DNA of 64,000 nucleotides, from positions 1-64,000 of the forward strand of contig JBGAKX010000001.1 in assembly GCA_044224215.1 (NCBI GenBank), read 5' to 3'. Positions 54,222-62,793 of this stretch are shown in pieces. Within the stretch, counting starts at the first letter, position 1. Each line of letters begins with the position of its first letter. The notes beneath the pieces are model-generated. The model saw only the letters and a program-made list of their open reading frames with translations, was not told the DNA's origin and did no database searches. The stretch is from DAOMFM01 sp035429825. Its GTDB lineage: Bacteria; Acidobacteriota; Blastocatellia; UBA7656; JADIYM01. The position numbers and the translations under genes were made by a program.

Positions 54222-56012
54222 ATGTCTACACAACTCGAGAAGCAGGCTTACCCCGTCATGAAGGGCGGGAGTTTTTTGATCGAAGACCATGCACCGGCAG
54301 ATGTCTTCACGCCCGAGGATTTTTCAGAAGAGCACAGGATGATTGCTCAGACTGCTGAAGACTTTGTCTTTCAGGAAGTCGTACCGATGGAGCCTGAGCT
54401 CGAGAAGAAGAACTGGGTGGTTCTCGTCGACCTGTTGCGCAAGGCGGCGGCGCTCGGTCTGACGTCGATGGACGTTCCGGAGGAATACGGCGGGCTCGCG
54501 CTGGACAAGGTGAGCTCGATCATCGTGTCCGAGAAGATCTCGGCATCGGCGAGCTTTGCGACGACGCACGGAGGCCACGCGGGCATCGGCACGCTGCCGA
54601 TCGTGTACTTTGGGAATGCGGAGCAGAAGGCAAAGTACCTCCCGCGTCTCGCCACGGCCGAACTACCCGCGGCGTACTGCCTGACGGAGCCCGGTTCCGG
54701 TTCGGATGCGCTCGCTGCCAGGACAAAGGCCGTGCTGAACGCCGAGGGCACGCACTATGTGCTGAACGGCGAGAAGATGTGGATCACGAACGCGGGATTC
54801 GCGCAGGTCTTCATCGTGTTCGCCAAGGTCGACGGACAACACTTTACGGGCTTCATCGTCGAGCGTGGGTTCCCTGGGGTCTCAGTCGCTCCGGAGGAGC
54901 ACAAGATGGGCCTGCAGGCCTCATCGACCTGCGCCGTGAGGTTGAACGACGCGATGGTGCCCGTGGAGAACGTGCTTGGCGAAATCGGCAAGGGCCACAA
55001 GATCGCATTCGACATTCTGAACATCGGCCGGTTCAAGCTCGGCGCAAGCTCGGCAGGCGGCGCGAAGTACGCGTTGCGCTCGGCGACGCAGTACGCAAAG
55101 GAACGCAAGCAGTTCGGCGTGCCGATCGCTTCGTTCGGGCTGATCCAGCACAAGCTCGCGGAGATCGCGATCCGGACGTATGCCGCCGAGTCGATGGTCT
55201 ATCGCACCGCCGGCATGATCGACACGCTGCTGGGCACGATCGACAAGAGCGACTCCACGGCGGTGCTGCAGAGCATCGAGGAGTACGCGGTCGAGTGCTC
55301 GACCATCAAGGTCTGGAACAGCGAGATGATCGACTACGTCGTGGACGAGGAAGTGCAGATCTTTGGCGGGAACGGCTACAGCAAGGACTATCCCGCCGAG
55401 AAGCACTACCGCGACGCGCGTATCAACCGCATCTTCGAGGGCACGAGCGAGATCAACCGATTGCTGATTTCGGGGATGCTGCTCAAGCGGGCGATGAAGG
55501 GCGACATTCCGCTGATGCCCGCGGTCATGAAGCTGATGGGCGAAGTGATGTCGCTGCCTCAGCTGGAAGAGGAGTCGGATGGTCTGCTCGCGGCCGAGCT
55601 CCGCGAGACGGCCAACGCCAAGAAGGTCGCCCTGCTGGTGGCTGGCGCCGCGGCTCAGAAATTCGGCGCCAACATCAAGGAAGAGCAGGAGGTTCTTGCG
55701 CTCGCAAGCAACATCATCATGCAGGCGTACGCGATGGAGAGCGCCGTTCTGCGGGCGTTGAAGCTTTCGGTGGATGGCGGCGATCGCGCCGTCGTCGCAG
55801 CCGAGATGGCGCAGGTGTTCGTGTACGACTCGGTGCCACAGGTGGACACGTGGGCCAAGGCTGCGCTTGCGGCAACGCTCGAGGGCGACGACCTGCGGAC
55901 GATGCTCGCGGCGCTGCGGCGATTCACCAAACAGACGCCTGTCAATACGGTGGCGCTGCGTCGTAAGATTGCCGCTCGGGTCATCGAGACGGAGCGATAT
56001 CCGTTGACGTGA
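54222..56012 (+). CDS. fadE: Acyl-CoA dehydrogenase
   Basis: A 596-aa flavoenzyme for the first oxidation step. The N-terminus KGGSFLIEDHAPADVFTPED resembles Bacillus FadE. The typical segments AYCLTEPGSGSDALAARTKA, EKMWITNAGFA, and YSKDYPAEKHYRDARINRIFEGTSEINR are all present, plus the C-terminal extension of roughly 180 residues common to this longer class. Electrons would pass to an electron-transfer flavoprotein that is not encoded here. It is the last gene of the fad operon and is followed by a hairpin terminator. Confidence 0.95.
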   Translation: MSTQLEKQAYPVMKGGSFLIEDHAPADVFTPEDFSEEHRMIAQTAEDFVFQEVVPMEPELEKKNWVVLVDLLRKAAALGLTSMDVPEEYGGLALDKVSSIIVSEKISASASFATTHGGHAGIGTLPIVYFGNAEQKAKYLPRLATAELPAAYCLTEPGSGSDALAARTKAVLNAEGTHYVLNGEKMWITNAGFAQVFIVFAKVDGQHFTGFIVERGFPGVSVAPEEHKMGLQASSTCAVRLNDAMVPVENVLGEIGKGHKIAFDILNIGRFKLGASSAGGAKYALRSATQYAKERKQFGVPIASFGLIQHKLAEIAIRTYAAESMVYRTAGMIDTLLGTIDKSDSTAVLQSIEEYAVECSTIKVWNSEMIDYVVDEEVQIFGGNGYSKDYPAEKHYRDARINRIFEGTSEINRLLISGMLLKRAMKGDIPLMPAVMKLMGEVMSLPQLEEESDGLLAAELRETANAKKVALLVAGAAAQKFGANIKEEQEVLALASNIIMQAYAMESAVLRALKLSVDGGDRAVVAAEMAQVFVYDSVPQVDTWAKAALAATLEGDDLRTMLAALRRFTKQTPVNTVALRRKIAARVIETERYPLT

Positions 56013-56045
56013 CGGGCACTCGGCGTACGTCCGATCTTCAAGCCG

Positions 56046-56079
56046 GACGCGGCGATCGCCTGATCGGGATCGCCGCGTC
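56046..56079 (+). terminator. Hairpin terminator of the fad operon
   Basis: A perfect 12-bp stem (56046-56057 with 56068-56079) with a 10-base loop, 33 nt after the fadE stop, followed by CACGGTTT. Confidence 0.75.
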
Positions 56080-56130
56080 ACGGTTTCAACACCTCTCAGT
56101 CAATCTCCCGGGCGTGATACTCGAGTTCAG

Positions 56131-57090
56131 ATGCTGATTCATCAGTTCCACATTCCGACGAGTCTCGACGTTGGTCCGGTGAACATCCATCTGATCGACG
56201 AGGACCCGCTGACCCTTGTCGACACCGGGCCCAAGGTGCCCGAGGCATTCGACAAGCTCAAGGCGTGTCTCGCGTCGGTTGGCCGCCGTCTCGAGGAAAT
56301 CGAACGTGTCGTCCTCACGCACGTGCACGAGGACCACAGCGGGCTCGCGGGCGAGATCCAGCGGGCGTCGGGTGCTGCGATCTTCGCGCATCCGTGGGAG
56401 GCCGACAGGCTCCGCGGCTACGAGGACTATCATCTGTACGAGCCCCTGCTCGAGCAGGCGGGCGTACCGTCCGAGGTCATCGAGCGGTTTCGCGCGGGTT
56501 ACGCCGAGCTGCGCAAGCTCGGCGAGGAGCTCGACGAGGTCGAGGGCATCGAGGACGGCGACCAGATCGACTTTGCGCGAGGCAGCTTTGAGGTCGTGCA
56601 TACACCCGGACACACGCCCGGGAGCATCTGCCTGTTCCGTCCGGCTGATCGACTGCTGATCGCTGCCGACACGGTCCTCAAGGACATCACGCCGAATCCC
56701 ATTCTGAGTCCCGACCCGCTCTATCCGAGCCGTCGGTTTCCGAGCCTGGGCGAGTACCTTGTGTCGCTGTCGCGCATTCGGAAGCTCGGACCCACGGTGA
56801 TCAAGGGCGGACACGGCGGCGACGTGACCGACTTTGAGGCGTACTTTGCGAGCGTCATCCGGTTCAACGACGTACGTCAGCGAAAGCTGGCCGCACTATT
56901 GCCGCCTGATGGAGCAACGCCGTGGGAGGCGTCGCTCGCCCTGTTCCCGGATGCCAGGGGAGGACATCGCTTCCTTGCCTTGTCCGAAACCATCGCGCAT
57001 CTGGATTTCGGCGTCGGGGAGCGCCGCGTGGCGAGACACGAAAAGGGCGAGACGGAAGTCTACTCGCGAGTGCGCGGCGCGGCCGTGTGA
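56131..57090 (+). CDS. MBL-fold metallo-hydrolase
   Basis: A 319-aa metallo-beta-lactamase-fold hydrolase. The dimetal motif is THVHEDHSG, with further ligands in HTPGHTPGSICLF (His), ADTVLKD (Asp) and KGGHGGDV (His). The C-terminal region (EASLALFPDARGGHRFLALSETIAHLDFG) resembles the LACTB2/glyoxalase-II-like branch that acts on thioesters or nucleic acids. Given the adjacent fad operon, a thioester substrate is possible. It is separated from fadE by a terminator, so it has its own promoter. Confidence 0.85.
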   Translation: MLIHQFHIPTSLDVGPVNIHLIDEDPLTLVDTGPKVPEAFDKLKACLASVGRRLEEIERVVLTHVHEDHSGLAGEIQRASGAAIFAHPWEADRLRGYEDYHLYEPLLEQAGVPSEVIERFRAGYAELRKLGEELDEVEGIEDGDQIDFARGSFEVVHTPGHTPGSICLFRPADRLLIAADTVLKDITPNPILSPDPLYPSRRFPSLGEYLVSLSRIRKLGPTVIKGGHGGDVTDFEAYFASVIRFNDVRQRKLAALLPPDGATPWEASLALFPDARGGHRFLALSETIAHLDFGVGERRVARHEKGETEVYSRVRGAAV

Positions 57091-57107
57091 CGCGCGCCGC
57101 GCACTCG
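57067..57107. terminator. Bidirectional hairpin between the MBL gene and the DUF4190-like gene
   Basis: Perfect 15-bp arms 57067-57081 and 57093-57107 with an 11-base loop that contains the stop codon of the MBL gene. It lies 12 nt before the convergent DUF4190-like stop. Confidence 0.7.
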
Positions 57108-57118
57108 GGTACGACAGG

Positions 57119-57727
57119 CTAGGAATTCACCGCAATACTGATGATCACGTAGAGCAGGAAGATCACGAGATCGACCGCGCCGAGAATGATGCCCGTCAGC
57201 GCGAACCCCTGGCCTTCCTGCACGTTGTGCTTGCTGAGCGCGGACTTGGACATGATTCCGAGAACGAGTCCGATGGGACCGAGCACGACCTGGCAGCAGA
57301 AGATGCCGACGATCGAGCAGATCATCGCCGCCTTGGCCTGTTTCTGGGCCGTCACTACCTCGGGCGGCAGCGCCGCGAAACCACCGAATCCACCCGCGGG
57401 CGCCTGCCATGCCGCGGGCGGCTGCCCGAACGACGAACCGGGCGGCGTCATCCCGCCGTAGCCCTGCTGCGGCGGCTGACCGTAGCTCTCGGGCTGCTGC
57501 CAGCTTGGAGGCTGCGCCGGCGGATACGAACCGGCATACGGATCCGCTGGCGGATACGATGACGGGGCTCCGGGTGGCGGCTGGGGCGGCTGAGGAGGCT
57601 GGCCCCACGACTGCTGGCCGTACGAGTCGGCGCCGGCGGGAGGCGGCGGGAGAGTTCGACCGCAGCTCAGGCAGACGGTCGAGCCGTCCGGATTGACGTG
57701 TCCGCAATAGACGCAGTTGACGCTCAT
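57119..57727 (-). CDS. Zinc-ribbon membrane protein, DUF4190-like (copy 1)
   Basis: 202 aa. An N-terminal zinc ribbon (CVYCGHVNPDGSTVCLSCG) is followed by about 100 residues rich in Pro, Gly, Gln and Tyr, then two membrane helices (about 136-160 and 175-198, MICSIVGIFCCQVVLGPIGLVLGIMSK). Such proteins are common, poorly understood membrane proteins with an unstructured linker. It is a tandem paralogue of the upstream gene and probably co-transcribed with it. Confidence 0.8.
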   Translation of the reverse strand: MSVNCVYCGHVNPDGSTVCLSCGRTLPPPPAGADSYGQQSWGQPPQPPQPPPGAPSSYPPADPYAGSYPPAQPPSWQQPESYGQPPQQGYGGMTPPGSSFGQPPAAWQAPAGGFGGFAALPPEVVTAQKQAKAAMICSIVGIFCCQVVLGPIGLVLGIMSKSALSKHNVQEGQGFALTGIILGAVDLVIFLLYVIISIAVNS

Positions 57728-57781
57728 ATTTCCTCGATGTTCGATGTGCTGGGGGCGCCGCCTTGGCGCCGCATTGGGCGA

Positions 57782-58426
57782 CTACTTGCCGAGATTCGCA
57801 AGCAAGGCCATGAAGTACAGGATGGAGAGAACAATGTCCACGGTGCCCATGACAATTCCTGCCATAGCCATTCCCTGGCCGTCCTCGATCCCGTACCGTT
57901 GGAGCGTTGCTCGTGACTTGATTCCAAGCGAGAGCGCGATCGGGCCAAAGACGATGCTGAAACAGAACAGCCCGACGATCCCGAGGATCATCGACGTTCG
58001 CGCTTTCGATCGCGCGTTGACTGCGTCGGGGTGAAGCTGCTGCTGACCGTACGCCGGTTGCCACACCCCCGGGGCGGACGTTCCGTACGGCGCAGGTTGC
58101 CACGGCTGCGGAGGCGCCTGCCACGACTGGGGAGGCGGCGCCACCGGCGCATAGCCCGGCGACCACGAGCTTGCGCTCTGGTCGCCGCCTGGAATCGGAT
58201 TCTGGTATTGCGGCGACGGTGGCGGATACGACGCCGGGTCGGCCCCGAACGTCGTGTACGGATTGCCCGTGCCGTGCTGGGGGTCGGACGATGGCGGCCA
58301 CGACGCCGGATCCGTCGGATCGGGAACGGGCTGGTTCTGCGGCGGGGGCAGACGACGACCACAGGCCCCGCACACGAGCGAGGCGGAGTCGTTGAACTGC
58401 CCGCAGTACACGCAGTGAACGCTCAT
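57782..58426 (-). CDS. Zinc-ribbon membrane protein, DUF4190-like (copy 2)
   Basis: 214 aa with the same plan as its neighbour: a zinc ribbon (CVYCGQFNDSASLVCGACG), a Pro/Gln/Tyr-rich linker and two membrane helices (SMILGIVGLFCFSIVFGPIALSLG and a final segment). The identical opening (MSV followed by CVYCG) and ending pattern show tandem duplication with a diverged linker. The start is ATG 58426 behind GGAAG; the longer frame has no support. The function is unknown. Confidence 0.8.
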   Translation of the reverse strand: MSVHCVYCGQFNDSASLVCGACGRRLPPPQNQPVPDPTDPASWPPSSDPQHGTGNPYTTFGADPASYPPPSPQYQNPIPGGDQSASSWSPGYAPVAPPPQSWQAPPQPWQPAPYGTSAPGVWQPAYGQQQLHPDAVNARSKARTSMILGIVGLFCFSIVFGPIALSLGIKSRATLQRYGIEDGQGMAMAGIVMGTVDIVLSILYFMALLANLGK

Positions 58427-58672
58427 CTGAACTTCCGGGTATCGAAACGGGAGGTCGGACAACAGACGCAACGGCAGTCACACCGTTTGGCGAGAATGTA
58501 CCAAGCGATTGCCGATGTCAAATACGGTGCACCAGCGCAGTCGAAACAGGACTCGATCGAAGCCGGGCGCGGCGTGTGCACCGTTCAGAATGATGGCAAC
58601 GCGCAGACAACGAACTGGCCGTGAGACCCCGTTCGTCGTATGGCGTGCCGCAAAGTATCTGATAAGAACGAG

Positions 58673-58894
58673 TTAGGTACGATGCCGGTAGGTAATACGC
58701 CCCTTGGTGAGGTCGTAGGGAGAAAGTTCGACCGTGACGCGGTCGCCAGGCAAGACCTTGATGAAGTGCTTGCGCATCTTTCCCGATAGGTGGGCGAGAA
58801 CCTCGTGTGACTCACCGAGTTTGACCTTGAAAGTCGCATTCGGCAGGGACTCGATAACCGTTCCGTCGACAGGGATCATGTCTTCTTTAGGGAT
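58673..58894 (-). CDS. infA: Translation initiation factor IF-1, apparently starting at an AUC codon
   Basis: 73 aa; an OB-fold protein binding the ribosomal A site. VDGTVIESLPNATFKVKL, EVLAHLSGKMRKHFIKVLPG and SPYDLTKGRITYRHR are diagnostic. The family normally begins M(A/P)KED; here the codons read ATC-CCT-AAA-GAA-GAC, so the expected initiator is ATC at 58894-58892. A perfect anti-Shine-Dalgarno match (58897-58910) is correctly spaced before it. GTG 58903 would lie inside that site, and ATG 58879 is 23 nt away and would remove conserved residues. The start overlaps the hspR stop as ATCCCTAA. A sequencing error (ATG to ATC) is the main alternative. Confidence 0.92.
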   Translation of the reverse strand: MPKEDMIPVDGTVIESLPNATFKVKLGESHEVLAHLSGKMRKHFIKVLPGDRVTVELSPYDLTKGRITYRHRT

Positions 58895-59372
58895 TCGGAT
58901 CACCTCCTTTCATTTTGTTTGGACGCGTGCGGCCCGTGCCGCGGGGCGTCGTCTGGCCCGCCCGGGCCACACCTGATGCTCTGGAGACGACAAGTTGCGC
59001 CGTTCTCGGCACGAGCGCGGCGGCCTCGGCCGCCCCGCGATCTCGAATGCGGTCACCAAGTTCCGTACGAACCGCATCCAGAAACTGCGTCATCTCTTCC
59101 TGCATTCGGGCGTATTGTTCTCGAAGGTTCAGAATCACCTCGACCCCGGCCAGATTGACACCAAGGTCACGCGTGAGCGTCAGGATCATCTCCAACCGCT
59201 CGAGATCAAGGTCGCTATAGTACCTTGTATTTCCTACGGAACGAAACGGTTTTAGGAGACCCTCGCGTTCGTACATCCTGAGTGTCTGCGCATGGATGTC
59301 GTAGCGCTCCGAGACGGCGCTGATCGTGTACCCCTCGACCCGTCGCTTTGGTCTCCTGGTGCCTTCCGTCAT
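58887..59372 (-). CDS. hspR: MerR-family heat-shock repressor (HspR-like)
   Basis: A 161-aa regulator. The MerR winged helix is at about 15-80: YTISAVSERYDIHAQTLRMYEREGLLKPFRS, then NTRYYSDLDLERLEMILTLTRDLGVN, close to HspR. It is followed by a coiled-coil (EVILNLREQYARMQEEMTQF) and a basic tail. HspR proteins bind HAIR elements to repress dnaK/clpB-type genes; the grpE-clpB run is divergent and has such an element. ATG 59372 has AGGAG ten bases upstream. Its 3' end carries the ribosome-binding site and start of infA, so translation of infA is probably coupled to it. Confidence 0.88.
   Translation of the reverse strand: MTEGTRRPKRRVEGYTISAVSERYDIHAQTLRMYEREGLLKPFRSVGNTRYYSDLDLERLEMILTLTRDLGVNLAGVEVILNLREQYARMQEEMTQFLDAVRTELGDRIRDRGAAEAAALVPRTAQLVVSRASGVARAGQTTPRGTGRTRPNKMKGGDPNP
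58897..58910 (-). promoter_or_regulatory. Perfect extended Shine-Dalgarno sequence for infA
   Basis: AAAGGAGGTGATCC on the minus strand is complementary over 14 bases to the standard 16S rRNA 3' tail. The GGAGG core is 8 nt before the ATC codon. It also encodes the last residues (KGGDP) of hspR. Confidence 0.85.
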
Positions 59373-59511
59373 CGCGTCTATCTCCTGTTGCAGGCAGGGT
59401 AATATCTGAGCGAATGAGTGTCAATCACTATCTTCGCGAACAACCGACGTGTCGACGATACGACCAGATATCAATCAGTTAGCGCAAGCGGAACGGCTGT
59501 TCAAGAAATAA

Positions 59512-59541
59512 GTTGACAGAAATACACTCAACTTTTATTAT
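59512..59541 (+). promoter_or_regulatory. grpE-clpB promoter with HAIR-like operator
   Basis: A near-consensus promoter: TTGACA (59513-59518), 17-bp spacer, TATTAT (59536-59541). GTTGACA-N7-ACTCAAC (59512-59532) overlaps it and matches the HAIR geometry CTTGAGT-N7-ACTCAAG with partial half-site identity. HspR binding here would block RNA polymerase. A weaker look-alike with the same N7 spacing (AATGAGT/ACTATCT) is at 59413-59433, nearer hspR. Confidence 0.75.
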
Positions 59542-59576
59542 GCCCTTCAGATCATGTAGTAGTGGAGGGAGTGAGA

Positions 59577-60035
59577 GTGGAGCGCGAAGATCAGGTGCTG
59601 ACGGCCACGGACGAAGGGTATCGGGATCTCTACCTGAGAACTCTTGCCGAGTTCGACAACTTTCGCAAACGGACGGAACGGGACCGGCAGCTGCTGGCCG
59701 AGGCGGGCACGCGCGATCTGGTGCTCGGGCTGATCGACATCGTCGACAACTTCGAGCTCGCCGTCTCAGCCGCAGCCGATGTGGAAGGCCCGTGCCGGGG
59801 CGTCGCAGCGGGTTTTGTCGCGATCTACAGGCAGATGCAGCGCCTGCTCGAATCGCAGGGCGTCGCGTCGTTCGACACCGTGGGCGAGCCGTTCGATCCG
59901 GACCGCCACGAGGCCGTCGGCATTTCTGAAGACGAGGATCACGAACCGGATCACGTGGTCGAGGAGGTGCGACGAGGGTATACACTCAACGGCAGGCTCC
60001 TCAGACCTGCACGGGTGATCGTCAGCAAGCGTTGA
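59577..60035 (+). CDS. grpE: GrpE nucleotide-exchange factor
   Basis: A 152-aa co-chaperone that speeds ADP release from DnaK. The long N-terminal helix is short for the family; the conserved segments are YLRTLAEFDNFRKRTERDR, VLGLIDIVDNFELAV and GEPFDPDRHEAVG, with VEEVRRGYTLNGRLLRPARVIVSK at the end. The start is GTG 59577 with GGAGGGA six bases upstream. No dnaK or dnaJ is in the window. It is the first gene after the HAIR-like promoter; clpB starts 40 nt later. Confidence 0.92.
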   Translation: MEREDQVLTATDEGYRDLYLRTLAEFDNFRKRTERDRQLLAEAGTRDLVLGLIDIVDNFELAVSAAADVEGPCRGVAAGFVAIYRQMQRLLESQGVASFDTVGEPFDPDRHEAVGISEDEDHEPDHVVEEVRRGYTLNGRLLRPARVIVSKR

Positions 60036-60075
60036 TCGACGGCTCCGCCATCGGGCGACAGACTGGAGGGTAAGC

Positions 60076-62703
60076 GTGGACTTCAACCGATTGACACAGA
60101 AGGCGCAGGACTCGATTCGAGCGGCGCAGACGATCGCCGTGCGAAACGGCCAGCAGGAGATCAGCCCCGAACACGTGCTCGCGGCGCTGCTCGAGCAGCA
60201 GGGCGGGCTCGCGCCCGCCATCCTCGAGCGAGCCGGCATCGACGTCGCGCGCGTTCAACACGCACTGACGGCAGAGCTCGACCGCCTGCCCAAGGTGTCC
60301 GGCAGCGGACCGGGACTCGACCAGGTCTACGTGTCGGCCCGGCTCAACAGGCTCTACACGAAGGCCGAGGACGAGGCCAAGCGGCTCAAGGACGATTACA
60401 TATCGGTTGAACACCTGCTGCTCGGGATCGTCGACGAAGGCAAGGCGTCGGCGGCCGCGCGCGCGCTGCTCGACGCGGGCCTCACCAAGGACCAGCTCAT
60501 GAAGACGCTGGCGGCGGTGCGCGGCGCGCAGCGAGTGACGACACAGAATCCCGAAGCCACGTACCAGGCGCTCGAACAGTACGGGCGCGACCTCACCAAG
60601 GTCGCCGAACGCGGCAAGCTCGATCCCGTCATCGGCCGCGACGAGGAGATCCGCCGCGTCATCCAGGTACTGTCGCGCCGAACAAAGAACAATCCCGTGC
60701 TGATCGGCGAACCGGGTGTCGGCAAGACCGCGATCGTCGAAGGGCTCGCGCAGCGGATCGTGCGCGGCGACGTTCCCGAAGGCCTCAAGGAGAAACGCAT
60801 CGTCGCGCTCGACATGGGCGCGCTCATCGCGGGAGCAAAATACCGGGGCGAGTTCGAGGAGCGGTTGAAGGCAGTCTTGAAGGAAGTGCAGGAGTCCGAG
60901 GGCCAGGTCATCCTGTTCATCGACGAGCTTCACACGGTTGTCGGCGCGGGCGCCGCCGAAGGCGCCGTCGATGCGTCGAACCTCCTCAAGCCGATGCTCG
61001 CCCGCGGCGAACTGCACACGATCGGCGCTACGACGCTCAACGAGTACCGAAAGTACGTCGAGAAGGACGCGGCGCTCGAACGACGCTTCCAGCCCGTCCT
61101 CGTCGACCAGCCGTCCGTCGAGGACACGATTTCGATCCTTCGCGGGCTGCGCGATCGTTACGAAGTCCATCACGGCGTGCGCATCAAGGATTCGGCGCTG
61201 GTTGCCGCGGCAGTCCTGTCGCATCGATACATCGCCGACCGGTTCCTGCCGGACAAGGCGATCGATCTCGTCGACGAATCGGCGGCCAAGCTGCGCACCG
61301 AGATCGACTCGATGCCGGCCGAGCTCGACGAGATCACGCGCCGCACGATGCAGCTCGAGATCGAGCGCGAGGCGCTCAAGAAGGAGACCGACGCGGCGTC
61401 GAAGGCGCGCCTCGACAAGCTCGAGCGCGAGCTCGCTGAGCTCAAGACACAGGGCGACGCGCTGCGCGCGCGGTGGCAGACCGAAAAGGACGCCGTCAGC
61501 CAGATGCGCGACATCAAGGGCAAGATCGAGGAGACGCGAACGCTGATCGAACAGGCCGAGCGCGCGTTCGACTACGAAAAGGCCGCTCAGCTGAAGTTTG
61601 GAACACTCGCCGAGCTCGAGACGACGCTCAAGGCGGACGAAAGCAAGCTGGGTGGCGAGCGAACGCGCCTTCTGAAGGACGAAGTCGACGAGGAGGACAT
61701 CGCCGCGGTCGTCAGCCGATGGACCGGTGTTCCGGTGTCCAAGCTCCTCGAGGGCGAGATGCAGAAGCTGCTCGCGCTCGAGGACCATCTACACAAGCGC
61801 GTCGTTGGTCAGGACGAGGCCGTTACCGCAGTGGCGGACGCGGTCATTCGCGCGCGGTCCGGCATCAAGGACCCGAACAGGCCGATCGGCAGCTTCATCT
61901 TTCTTGGGCCGACCGGCGTCGGCAAGACGGAGCTCGCGCGGGCGCTCGCGGAGTTTCTGTTCGACGACGATGCGGCGATGATCCGCATCGACATGTCCGA
62001 GTACATGGAGAAGCACTCCGTCGCGCGTCTCGTCGGCGCGCCTCCCGGATACGTCGGGTACGAGGAGGGCGGACAGCTGACCGAAGCGGTCAGGCGACGC
62101 CCGTATTCCGTGGTGCTCTTTGACGAGATCGAGAAGGCGCACTCGGACGTCTTCAACATCCTGCTGCAGATTCTCGACGACGGGCGGCTGACCGACGGCC
62201 AGGGACGCACCGTCGACTTCAAGAACTCGGTGGTCATCATGACCAGCAACATCGGCAGCAACTTCATCCTCGAGGCGAAGGGCGCAGATGATCCGGCGAC
62301 TCGCGAGAAGCTGCTCGAGACGCTCAGACAGCATTTCAGGCCCGAGTTCCTGAATCGTGTCGACGAAGTCGTGATCTTCCACACGCTCGACCGCAGCCAG
62401 TTGACGGCGATCGTGGACATCCAGCTCGAGCGTCTGCTCAAGCGGCTCGCCGAACGCAGGATCGTGCTCAGGGTGAGCGATGCGGCAAAACGCTATCTCG
62501 CAGAACGAGGATACGATCCGGTGTACGGCGCTCGGCCGCTGAAGCGGGCAATCCAGCGCGATCTCGAGACGCCCCTGTCTCGTGCGATCATCGCCGGCGA
62601 CGTACGCGACGATTCCACGGTCGACGTCGTTCCCGGCGAAACCGGGCTGACGTTCGTGACGGTTCCGGCGGCGGCCGCAACGGAAACGGCAACAACAGGT
62701 TAG
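60076..62703 (+). CDS. clpB: ClpB disaggregase
   Basis: An 875-aa AAA+ protein-disaggregating chaperone working with DnaK. It has an N-domain (about 1-145), first ATPase domain (GEPGVGKTAIVEGLAQR, FIDELHTVVGAG), a long coiled-coil M-domain (about 405-525, charged Lys/Glu/Arg repeats), and second ATPase domain (GPTGVGKTELARALAEF, VLFDEIEKAH). The M-domain separates it from ClpA. The start is GTG 60076 behind GGAGGG. It forms a heat-shock run with grpE, clpP, hsp20 and lon. Confidence 0.95.
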   Translation: MDFNRLTQKAQDSIRAAQTIAVRNGQQEISPEHVLAALLEQQGGLAPAILERAGIDVARVQHALTAELDRLPKVSGSGPGLDQVYVSARLNRLYTKAEDEAKRLKDDYISVEHLLLGIVDEGKASAAARALLDAGLTKDQLMKTLAAVRGAQRVTTQNPEATYQALEQYGRDLTKVAERGKLDPVIGRDEEIRRVIQVLSRRTKNNPVLIGEPGVGKTAIVEGLAQRIVRGDVPEGLKEKRIVALDMGALIAGAKYRGEFEERLKAVLKEVQESEGQVILFIDELHTVVGAGAAEGAVDASNLLKPMLARGELHTIGATTLNEYRKYVEKDAALERRFQPVLVDQPSVEDTISILRGLRDRYEVHHGVRIKDSALVAAAVLSHRYIADRFLPDKAIDLVDESAAKLRTEIDSMPAELDEITRRTMQLEIEREALKKETDAASKARLDKLERELAELKTQGDALRARWQTEKDAVSQMRDIKGKIEETRTLIEQAERAFDYEKAAQLKFGTLAELETTLKADESKLGGERTRLLKDEVDEEDIAAVVSRWTGVPVSKLLEGEMQKLLALEDHLHKRVVGQDEAVTAVADAVIRARSGIKDPNRPIGSFIFLGPTGVGKTELARALAEFLFDDDAAMIRIDMSEYMEKHSVARLVGAPPGYVGYEEGGQLTEAVRRRPYSVVLFDEIEKAHSDVFNILLQILDDGRLTDGQGRTVDFKNSVVIMTSNIGSNFILEAKGADDPATREKLLETLRQHFRPEFLNRVDEVVIFHTLDRSQLTAIVDIQLERLLKRLAERRIVLRVSDAAKRYLAERGYDPVYGARPLKRAIQRDLETPLSRAIIAGDVRDDSTVDVVPGETGLTFVTVPAAAATETATTG

Positions 62704-62793
62704 GGCCTTGTTTGCGATCGCCGCGGTCGCTTATAAGTCTCGCGGGGAACGAATCCAGCGGCCGTCGGGGCCATCGCAACGGGGGAATTCCAA

